A stretch of DNA of 5,222 nucleotides from Ruminococcus sp. GTDB taxonomy: Bacteria > Bacillota > Clostridia > Oscillospirales > Ruminococcaceae. The position numbers were made by a program, and so were the translations under genes. The stretch's first letter is position 1, and each line of letters starts with the position of its first letter. The notes under the pieces were generated by a model. It saw only the letters and a program-made list of their open reading frames with translations. It was not told where the DNA came from and did no database searches. Below are positions 1 through 5,222 of the stretch, in pieces. The stretch covers positions 1-5,222 of the forward strand of contig JAAVHK010000081.1 of NCBI GenBank assembly GCA_014799765.1. The letters are read 5' to 3'.

Positions 1-1758
1 AACGCCTTTATCGTTGATAAGTCTGCTGACGAGTTCAATATATATCTTCGCAAGCATAAAAGCATCGTCTGACGCCCTGTGATGTTCAAATTTGCCGAGT
101 TTCAGTTTTTTGGCAACATAATTAAGTTTATGTCGGGCTATTTCCGGAAGCATTATCTGACACAGTATCAGTGTATCTATCCAGTTATACCGGAAATCTA
201 TATCATTTCTTCTGCACGCCTCATTTATGAAAGTTGTATCAAAATTTGCGTTATGTGCAACAAGTACAGGATTTTCACCACAAAATTCCATAAATAATTC
301 TATGGCTTCCTTTTCCTGCGGAGCGTCTTTCACGTCGTCGTCGGATATTCCTGTAAGTTCAGTTATTTTTTCCGGTATATGTTTCATAGGATTTACTTTA
401 GTATTGAAAGTATCCACAACCTGCATATTTTTCAGCTTGACTGCACCTATTTCTGTGAGACGGTCAGAACTGAAATTCAGACCTGTTGTTTCAACGTCAA
501 AAATTATTGTTTCGTCGTTTATACTTCTGCTGTCTGGATTTTTAAGTATTGTCTGCTTGTCAAGGTCATTGACAATATACGCCTCACAACCGTATATTAC
601 TTTGAAATTATCCGGCATATTGTACATACAGTCCGGAAATGCCTGTACTGCACCGTGGTCAGTGATTGCCATAGCCGGATGTCCCCACGCCGAAGCACGT
701 CTTATAAGCGTTACAGGGTCTGTTACCGCGTCCATAGCTGACATATTTGTATGACAATGTAATTCAACACGTTTTTCCGGATAGCTGTCTGTACGTGGTA
801 TTCTTCTGACACTTATCATTGAATCCGGCATTAATACTATATCATGTACATAATTGTCAAAATCAAGTCTTCCGCTTACAAGAATTGTACTTCCTTTCTT
901 TATCCTTGAAAGATTCATACTTTCTGATTTTTCCTTATCGGCGAAAATTTTCACTTTTACTGAACCGCTGTAATCCGTTATATCAAATGTTGTTACTGTC
1001 TTATCGTTTTTCAGTTCCTTGTACTCTGTTGCGAAAACATCTCCTACTATGACGTGTTTTTTTCCGGTTTCCTTTACGGCTTCTATTATCGCTTCGGGTG
1101 TTTTATGTATAGGCTTTCCGAAAATAATTTCAGCGGATTCCTTATCAAATTCAGTATCAAGTGATGTTATGTCGACCGGTTCGGACGGTATTGTAATATC
1201 AGCTTTTTCCGGAGCAGGTTTATTATTACTATTATTATATTCCATAGTCTCAGATGTCATTTTTTCTATCATCTCATTATATTCCTGTGAGGAAACTTCA
1301 CCGCCTGAGAGAACGACTTCTATTTTTTTCCCGAACTGGTTATATATAAGCTGTGAAAAATTCCGGCAGAAATGATATTTATTAAGCATATCAAGCCCAC
1401 CATGTACAACTTTTATCGTAATAACATCATTTTCAAGATTTACTTCGGCATCATTGAGATGTCCGTTTATTACGGATATATCACGGCGTAGAAGTGCTAT
1501 CATTTCACTGAAGTACTCCATACTGAAAAGTTCTTCCGGATAGCGACACATCAGACGCATACGGTTTACTTTAAGGACTTGCCCGACGACGTTTTCAAAT
1601 TCAAAAATATCCTTACTGGGAATTAATTTACTGAAAGATACCATAAATGTCATTTTGTCCATTTTATCGGAATGAAATATCTTTATAATTTCGCCGTCCC
1701 GTGTGCTCTCCGGAATTTCTGTATATTCCTTTAAAAATTCAGCTAATTTTATACTCAT
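1..1758 (-). CDS. polC: DNA polymerase III alpha subunit, PolC type (N-terminal 586 residues, cut by window edge)
   Basis: Replicative DNA polymerase of low-GC Gram-positive bacteria, with built-in 3'-5' proofreading. The frame is open from the ATG at 1758 to position 1, so the gene is partial: about 586 of the roughly 1,400-1,450 residues usual for the family. In order it shows an N-terminal domain (about 1-165), an Asn-rich linker (about 173-185), an OB fold (about 230-325, with DITDYSGSVKVKIF), the first PHP segment (RVELHCHTNMSAMDAV at 330-345, then AITDHG at 364-369), and a DEDDh exonuclease inserted in the PHP domain. Exonuclease motifs are intact: FDVETTG (D421, E423), HNANFD (D507) and HHRASDD (H560, D565). 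Palm, fingers and the second PHP segment lie beyond the edge. The start is 3 nt after the ispG stop and has no clear Shine-Dalgarno sequence, which suggests translational coupling. Exonuclease residue numbering close to that of Bacillus PolC supports this start. The identification is firm. Confidence 0.96.
   Translation of the reverse strand, partial: MSIKLAEFLKEYTEIPESTRDGEIIKIFHSDKMDKMTFMVSFSKLIPSKDIFEFENVVGQVLKVNRMRLMCRYPEELFSMEYFSEMIALLRRDISVINGHLNDAEVNLENDVITIKVVHGGLDMLNKYHFCRNFSQLIYNQFGKKIEVVLSGGEVSSQEYNEMIEKMTSETMEYNNSNNKPAPEKADITIPSEPVDITSLDTEFDKESAEIIFGKPIHKTPEAIIEAVKETGKKHVIVGDVFATEYKELKNDKTVTTFDITDYSGSVKVKIFADKEKSESMNLSRIKKGSTILVSGRLDFDNYVHDIVLMPDSMISVRRIPRTDSYPEKRVELHCHTNMSAMDAVTDPVTLIRRASAWGHPAMAITDHGAVQAFPDCMYNMPDNFKVIYGCEAYIVNDLDKQTILKNPDSRSINDETIIFDVETTGLNFSSDRLTEIGAVKLKNMQVVDTFNTKVNPMKHIPEKITELTGISDDDVKDAPQEKEAIELFMEFCGENPVLVAHNANFDTTFINEACRRNDIDFRYNWIDTLILCQIMLPEIARHKLNYVAKKLKLGKFEHHRASDDAFMLAKIYIELVSRLINDKGV
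1221..1239. repeat. AAT-type trinucleotide run inside polC (Asn-rich interdomain linker)
   Basis: The plus strand reads tattattactattattata, an imperfect triplet repeat. On the coding strand it gives the Asn/Ser-rich stretch YNNSNN at PolC residues 173-178, between the N-terminal domain and the OB fold. It looks like a flexible, poorly constrained linker. Because the unit is three bases, slippage would change linker length without breaking the frame. No function beyond a spacer can be seen. Confidence 0.5.
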
Positions 1759-1761
1759 GAT

Positions 1762-2799
1762 TTATAACTTGTCAATCTCGGCTATGAGTTCGCTGACAAT
1801 TTCCTCCTCCCTGATTTTTCGCTGTGTACCGTCTTTACGGAATATCACCGCACAACCGTCACCACCGGCAATGCCTATATCCGCTTCACGTGCTTCCCCC
1901 GGACCGTTTACTATACAACCCATTACGGCAACTGTTATATCCTTGTCCATATCCCTGACGGTATCTTCTACAATATGTGCTACTTTCACAAGGTCTATTC
2001 TTGTACGTCCGCACGTTGGACACGATACAAGTCTGACACTTTTTCTTTTCCCGATACATTTCAGTATATCCTGTGCCACATATATTTCTTTCACAGGGTC
2101 AGCAGTCAGTGATACACGGATAGTTTCGCCTATGCCGTCGCACAGAAGTGAACCTATTCCCACAGCAGATTTTATCATACCCATATGTTCAGTACCGGCT
2201 TCCGTAACGCCTAAATGTAACGGATAATCACATCTTTCAGAAGCAAGTCTGTATGATTCAATCATTCTGTTCACGTCCGATGACTTTATAGAAAGCACAA
2301 TATCATCAAAATCGAACTGTTCGAGAAGTTCGGCGTGATTCAAGGCACTTTCAACGAGTGCTTCCGGAGTAGGTGAGCCGTATTTTGCAAGCAGTTCCTT
2401 TTCAAGAGAACCGGAATTTACACCTATTCTTATCGGAATATTCTTTTTCCGACACGTATCGGCTACCTGTTTAATACGGTCATTACTACCTATGTTACCA
2501 GGGTTTATGCGGATTTTATCAACACCGGCTTCAGCTGATTCAAGGGCAAGACGGTAATCAAAATGTATATCCGCAACAAGTGGTATGTTTACCGCCGACT
2601 TTATAGCCGGAATAAGTTTTACTGATTCCATATCGGGAATGGCTGTCCGGATAATCTCACAACCTGCTCTTTCGAGTTCTATTGCCTGACGTACATTTCC
2701 GTCTATATCGTCTGAACGTGCGTTAAGCATGGACTGTATATATATATGTCTGCCGTCAAGAATGCAGTTACCGACTTTTACTTTTTTTACGTTTCGCAT
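1762..2799 (-). CDS. ispG: 4-hydroxy-3-methylbut-2-en-1-yl diphosphate synthase (HMBPP synthase, GcpE)
   Basis: Cytoplasmic [4Fe-4S] enzyme of the MEP isoprenoid pathway. It reductively converts MEcPP to HMBPP using electrons from flavodoxin or ferredoxin. The 345 residues match the compact bacterial form, with an N-terminal TIM barrel and a C-terminal iron-sulfur domain. Visible motifs are IQSM (21-24), GCEIIR (46-51), ADIHFD (76-81), RINPGN (97-102), RIGVN (124-128) and GVTEAG (197-202). The C-terminal domain carries SCPTCGRTRID (259-269) and MGCIVNGPGEA (293-303), which supply the expected cluster ligands C260, C263, C295 and E302. The ATG at 2799 has GGAGG 9 nt upstream. The gene lies 60 nt after rseP, behind a stem-loop, and is followed 3 nt later by polC. 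One local oddity is MLNARS after IQS, where many homologues have MTNT. Assignment is firm. Confidence 0.97.
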   Translation of the reverse strand: MRNVKKVKVGNCILDGRHIYIQSMLNARSDDIDGNVRQAIELERAGCEIIRTAIPDMESVKLIPAIKSAVNIPLVADIHFDYRLALESAEAGVDKIRINPGNIGSNDRIKQVADTCRKKNIPIRIGVNSGSLEKELLAKYGSPTPEALVESALNHAELLEQFDFDDIVLSIKSSDVNRMIESYRLASERCDYPLHLGVTEAGTEHMGMIKSAVGIGSLLCDGIGETIRVSLTADPVKEIYVAQDILKCIGKRKSVRLVSCPTCGRTRIDLVKVAHIVEDTVRDMDKDITVAVMGCIVNGPGEAREADIGIAGGDGCAVIFRKDGTQRKIREEEIVSELIAEIDKL

Positions 2800-2808
2800 G
2801 TTAAATTT

Positions 2809-2813
2809 CCTCC
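2809..2813 (-). promoter_or_regulatory. Ribosome binding site of ispG
   Basis: GGAGG on the minus strand ends 9 nt before the ispG ATG. It is the canonical anti-16S core, within an acceptable spacing, and it lies just outside the base of the upstream stem-loop, so the hairpin does not directly cover it. It supports ATG 2799 as the start. Confidence 0.85.
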
Positions 2814-2821
2814 GTTTACAT

Positions 2822-2854
2822 AAGGCATGAAAAACTTTTCATTTTCCATGCCTT
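2822..2854 (-). other. Strong intercistronic stem-loop between rseP and ispG
   Basis: On the minus strand the arms AAGGCATGGAAAA and TTTTTCATGCCTT pair over 13 bp (12 Watson-Crick pairs and one G-U) around the 7-nt loop TGAAAAG. It begins 5 nt after the rseP stop and ends 8 nt before the ispG GGAGG. It is not followed by a U tract: the next bases are ATGTAAACGG. It is therefore unlikely to be a full intrinsic terminator for the operon. More likely roles are an mRNA processing or stability element that sets ispG-polC levels apart from dxr-rseP, or a partial attenuator. The hairpin is seen directly; its role is inferred. Confidence 0.7.
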
Positions 2855-2859
2855 TCAGA

Positions 2860-3918
2860 TTATACACCGCCTGTTATGAGACGTACTATATCATTGTAAG
2901 TTGCCATAATCATTATCCCGAATAAAAGAACCATTCCGGCAAGATGTACATAACCTTCATGTTCAGGTTTGACAGGTTTACGCCTTACAAGTTCTATGAA
3001 ACAGAAAATAAGTCTGCCACCGTCAAGCCCAGGGATTGGCAGAAGATTGAAGATACCTATATTTATCGTAATTAAGGAAGTCATATAGACAAGCTGGAAT
3101 ATCATGTCTTTTATGTCTTCACTTTCCTGTGTGGTCTCGTTGATAGCCGTCACTACGCCGACAGGTCCGGAAATATCTTCTTTTTTCGCCTTACCGGAAA
3201 CAAGCTGTTTCAGGGACATTCCGACAATATGGCTCATTGACATGAACATCTCTCCTGAACCCTTTATTACAGTAAGCGGATTCTTTTCTTTCTGTACAAG
3301 TCCGAAGTCTACAGTACCACCGCTTGCATTCTGAAAAGTAACGTCTTCAAATTCGAATTTTTCACCGTTACGTATAACTGTTACATCGTGTACGTTGGTA
3401 GGCGAGGCTGACAGTATATAATTTATGTCAAGCATACTGAAAATTCTTGTATCATCTATCTTGTAGAAAATATCGTCGTGACGTAAACCACCGTCATAAC
3501 TTCCGGAATGTCTTTCAAGTGTTCCGTCTTCAAGCTGTATCGCACTGAAACCCTCTATCTGTTTAGTAGGTACGGAAGTAAGCATTGACATCATAATTAC
3601 TATCGTCACAAAACCCAGTATGAAATTCATACCTGCTCCGGCTACAAGTATTATCATACGTTTCCATAACTTAGCACTCCTAAAACAATGCGGGTCATCG
3701 GATTCTTCGTCCTCACCCTCCATAGCACAGAAACCACCAAGCGGAAGCAATCGTAATGAATATTTAGTTTCGCCTTTCTGTTTCTGAAGTAATTTAGGTC
3801 CCATACCTATCGAAAATTCCAGTACCCTTACGCCACTTAATTTTGCACATATAAAATGTCCGAACTCGTGTACCATTACTATAATACCGAAAATTATTAT
3901 TGCAATAATTATGCCCAT
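2860..3918 (-). CDS. rseP: RIP metalloprotease RseP (site-2 protease family, RasP/YluC-like)
   Basis: Membrane-embedded zinc protease that cleaves transmembrane substrates after a first cut by another protease. In relatives the substrates are anti-sigma factors and remnant signal peptides. The 352 residues show a first membrane helix (about 2-16) running into the zinc motif HEFGH (17-21, catalytic E18). A second helix follows at about 87-112, then a single PDZ-like region (about 118-207), GPVG (251-254), a helix carrying NLLPIPGLDGG (291-301, whose Asp is the third zinc ligand in this family), and a last helix near 325-342. Size and single PDZ region fit the Gram-positive form rather than the longer two-PDZ E. 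coli protein. It lies 28 nt after dxr, the conserved neighbour in Bacillota. The ATG at 3918 is the only sensible start; its AAAGGAG is rather far away. The substrate here is unknown. Confidence 0.96.
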   Translation of the reverse strand: MGIIIAIIIFGIIVMVHEFGHFICAKLSGVRVLEFSIGMGPKLLQKQKGETKYSLRLLPLGGFCAMEGEDEESDDPHCFRSAKLWKRMIILVAGAGMNFILGFVTIVIMMSMLTSVPTKQIEGFSAIQLEDGTLERHSGSYDGGLRHDDIFYKIDDTRIFSMLDINYILSASPTNVHDVTVIRNGEKFEFEDVTFQNASGGTVDFGLVQKEKNPLTVIKGSGEMFMSMSHIVGMSLKQLVSGKAKKEDISGPVGVVTAINETTQESEDIKDMIFQLVYMTSLITINIGIFNLLPIPGLDGGRLIFCFIELVRRKPVKPEHEGYVHLAGMVLLFGIMIMATYNDIVRLITGGV

Positions 3919-3931
3919 TCTGTAATATAAT

Positions 3932-3938
3932 CTCCTTT
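3932..3938 (-). promoter_or_regulatory. Ribosome binding site of rseP (long spacing)
   Basis: AAAGGAG lies in the 28-nt dxr-rseP gap and ends 13 nt before the rseP ATG, longer than the usual 5-10 nt. There is no in-frame ATG, GTG or TTG closer to it, so the distance looks real and may lower rseP translation relative to its neighbours. Confidence 0.7.
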
Positions 3939-3946
3939 CATGAGTG

Positions 3947-5095
3947 TTATTTTTCTATAATATTACGGACATATTCTCTTGCGGAAATATCCGCTTTTAC
4001 TACGTCTTCATAACAGCTTATCTGAGCAGGTGCGAAATTTTCCATGACGGAAGATACTATTTCACCTATTTCAATAAATGGTATTCTGTCATCAAGGAAA
4101 AATTTTACTGCCTCTTCATTAGCGGAATTGACAAGACAAGGATAAGCTCCGCCGGATTCTATAGCCTTTATCGCCGTCGACAAACATTTAAACGTTTCGT
4201 AATCAGGTTTTTCAAACGTAAGTGTGCCGTAATCCGTCAGCGACAGTCTTTTTGTAGGACATTCCAGCCTGTCGGGATATAACAGGGCGTACTGTATCGG
4301 GATTTTCATATCAGGTACGCCTAACTGTGCTATCACTGAAAAGTCATTGTATTCCACAGCAGAATGTACTACGCTCTGACGGTGTACTACAATTTCAATC
4401 TGTTCAGGGGTCAGGTCAAAAAGCCATTTTGCCTCTATAAATTCGAGACCTTTATTCATAAGAGTTGCGGAATCTATAGTTATTTTGTTACCCATACTCC
4501 AGTTAGGATGTTTCAGAGCGTCGGCTTTCGTGACTTTTTTCAAATCTTCATAGGATTTCTTAAAGAAAGGTCCGCCTGATGCCGTAAGAATAATTTTACT
4601 TAAATGTTCCCTTCTGCTACCCTGCAGGCACTGGAATATCGCTGAATGTTCGCTGTCTACCGGATATATTGTAACGCCCTTTGCCTTAGCAGATGACATT
4701 ACTATTTCACCACCAGCGACTAATGTTTCCTTATTGGCGAGTGCTATATCTTTACCGGAGTTTATCGCCGTGAAAGTAGGAAGAAGTCCAACCATTCCCA
4801 CTACCGAATTTAATAAAATGTCGTTCTGTGACAGTGAGGCTATTTCACAGAGACCGTCCATACCCGAAAGAACTTTCACAGACGTATCCGAAAGACGTTG
4901 TTTCATTTCTGTATATTTTTTATCGTCGTATATACATACATAATCCGGTCTGAATTTTCTTGACTGTTTTTCAAGCAGGTCAGTGTTACTATTGGCAGAA
5001 AGTCCGGCTATTCTGAAGCCGTGTTTTTCGCATACCTCCAGCGACTGCGTACCGATTGAACCGGTTGAGCCTAAAACAGATACTGTTTTATTCAA
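3947..5095 (-). CDS. dxr: 1-deoxy-D-xylulose 5-phosphate reductoisomerase
   Basis: Cytoplasmic, NADPH- and divalent-metal-dependent enzyme that converts DXP to MEP, the committed step of the MEP pathway and the target of fosmidomycin. From the TTG at 5095 it has 382 residues, normal for the family. It shows the Rossmann loop GSTGSIG (9-15), LANKETLV (119-126), metal ligands in PVDSEHSAIFQ (D147, E149), TASGGPF (171-177, S173), HPNWSMG (196-202), and IDSATLMNKGLE (207-218, with S209, N214, K215 and E218). The C-terminal part has GVPDMKIPIQYA and NSANEEAV. VHRQSVVHS (237-245) has Arg where many homologues have Pro (HPQS). A GTG at 5167 would add 24 residues, but it lacks a ribosome site, lies upstream of the predicted transcript start, and puts non-family sequence before the Rossmann strand. 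TTG with AGAGGAG 8 nt upstream is preferred. All catalytic residues are present. Confidence 0.96.
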   Translation of the reverse strand: MNKTVSVLGSTGSIGTQSLEVCEKHGFRIAGLSANSNTDLLEKQSRKFRPDYVCIYDDKKYTEMKQRLSDTSVKVLSGMDGLCEIASLSQNDILLNSVVGMVGLLPTFTAINSGKDIALANKETLVAGGEIVMSSAKAKGVTIYPVDSEHSAIFQCLQGSRREHLSKIILTASGGPFFKKSYEDLKKVTKADALKHPNWSMGNKITIDSATLMNKGLEFIEAKWLFDLTPEQIEIVVHRQSVVHSAVEYNDFSVIAQLGVPDMKIPIQYALLYPDRLECPTKRLSLTDYGTLTFEKPDYETFKCLSTAIKAIESGGAYPCLVNSANEEAVKFFLDDRIPFIEIGEIVSSVMENFAPAQISCYEDVVKADISAREYVRNIIEK

Positions 5096-5103
5096 TATGT
5101 CAT

Positions 5104-5110
5104 CTCCTCT
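5104..5110 (-). promoter_or_regulatory. Ribosome binding site deciding the TTG start of dxr
   Basis: AGAGGAG ends 8 nt before the TTG at 5095, the ideal spacing. It decides the start of dxr: the first residues then become MNKTVSVLGSTGSIG, which places the NADPH-binding loop at its usual distance from the N-terminus. Confidence 0.85.
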
Positions 5111-5132
5111 ATTATATGAAAATTTTTTTGTA

Positions 5133-5160
5133 ATTATAAGATAAGAAAAATAAATGTCAA
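5133..5160 (-). promoter_or_regulatory. Consensus sigma-A-type promoter driving dxr and the downstream operon
   Basis: The minus strand carries TTGACA (5160-5155), a 16-nt T-rich spacer and TATAAT (5138-5133), a perfect match to both housekeeping hexamers. Transcription would begin at an A near 5126-5127, giving a leader of about 30 nt before the dxr TTG, with AGAGGAG inside it. The promoter overlaps the last codons and stop of the upstream reading frame. A second TATAAT (5116-5111) has only a poor -35 match. No terminator is visible inside the four-gene block, so this promoter could serve dxr-rseP-ispG-polC. It is predicted from sequence only. Confidence 0.75.
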
Positions 5161-5222
5161 GGCACACGTAACCGCTACAAAACCATAAATTATGCAGTCC
5201 CTTAACGGTTTATGTAATAAAA
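5134..5222 (-). CDS. C-terminal tail of an upstream membrane protein (partial, unrecognised)
   Basis: A frame entering from the right edge gives 28 codons and a TAA at 5136-5134. The tail has a short basic stretch (HKPLRD) followed by about 18-20 mostly hydrophobic residues ending FIFLIL, which would form a C-terminal membrane helix. Gene order in relatives makes cdsA (phosphatidate cytidylyltransferase, a multi-helix membrane protein) the expected neighbour. However, the visible residues do not show the CdsA signature and do not look like a typical CdsA end, so I leave it unnamed. A chance open frame of this length is also possible. The stop lies 38 nt before the dxr start. Confidence 0.4.
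   Translation of the reverse strand, partial: LLHKPLRDCIIYGFVAVTCALTFIFLIL

Noticed and set aside
227..754. Plus-strand frame of 175 codons
   Set aside because: It is antisense to the PHP and exonuclease part of polC, whose motifs are intact on the other strand. The Ser/Ile/Val-rich composition is typical of a shadow frame, and no ribosome site was seen.
1703..2227. Plus-strand frame of 174 codons across the polC-ispG junction
   Set aside because: It is antisense to the ispG iron-sulfur domain and the polC start, both clearly real. Its low-complexity Ser/Ile/Thr composition is that of a reverse-strand shadow.
2822..2860. Stem-loop as an intrinsic terminator in either direction
   Set aside because: On the minus strand no U tract follows. 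On the plus strand only TTTCAGATT follows, and there is no plus-strand gene to terminate.
3908..3940. Ten-residue frame (MKGDYITEWA) overlapping the rseP start
   Set aside because: It has no ribosome site of its own; its first codons are simply the rseP ribosome site read as coding sequence.
3944..4282. Plus-strand frame of 112 codons opposite the dxr C-terminus
   Set aside because: Shadow of a conserved gene, rich in Tyr, Phe and Arg, with no recognisable domain.
5111..5116. Second TATAAT nearer to dxr as the main promoter
   Set aside because: The hexamer 17 nt upstream (TTATAA) matches the -35 consensus at only 3 of 6 positions, and the resulting leader would leave little room before the ribosome site. 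The upstream 12/12 pair is far better.
5096..5167. N-terminal extension of dxr from a GTG at 5167
   Set aside because: The extra 24 residues have no ribosome site, overlap the consensus promoter and the upstream frame's stop, and precede the normal Rossmann start of the family. The TTG at 5095 with AGAGGAG is better.

Overview
The window reads as one tightly packed housekeeping operon of a Gram-positive anaerobe, transcribed entirely on the minus strand (right to left). The gene order is dxr, rseP, ispG, polC, followed by the window edge. By eye the DNA is AT-rich (roughly 40% G+C). The PolC-type replicative polymerase, the dxr-rseP-(ispG)-polC order and the protein sequence style point to Bacillota, class Clostridia, most likely the Ruminococcus/Oscillospiraceae group. 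The class is fairly secure; the family is an inference.

Layout from right to left. Positions 5134-5222 hold a 28-codon reading frame that enters from outside the window and ends in a hydrophobic tail; I do not recognise it. A perfect-consensus sigma-A-type promoter (TTGACA, 16 nt, TATAAT; 5133-5160) lies on top of its 3' end and points into dxr. Next come dxr (TTG start at 5095), rseP (352 residues), a 60-nt gap with a strong 13-bp stem-loop, ispG (345 residues), and then polC, which begins 3 nt after the ispG stop. PolC runs off the left edge after 586 residues, so its N-terminal domain, OB fold, first PHP segment and most of the 3'-5' exonuclease are visible. Its polymerase core is not.

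Functionally, dxr and ispG are the committed step and the penultimate step of the MEP pathway, which makes isoprenoid precursors (for example for undecaprenyl phosphate, the cell-wall lipid carrier). RseP is an intramembrane site-2 metalloprotease of envelope stress signalling, and PolC is the replicative polymerase. This links envelope precursor supply, envelope stress and replication on one probable transcript. In Bacillus the comparable cluster has proS between rseP (rasP) and polC; here ispG takes that place.

No RNA genes, mobile elements, CRISPR arrays or phage-like genes were seen. All long plus-strand frames are antisense shadows of the four genes. I found no new biological system. The most interesting signals are regulatory: the consensus promoter inside the upstream gene's tail, and the stem-loop with an embedded micro-ORF just before ispG.
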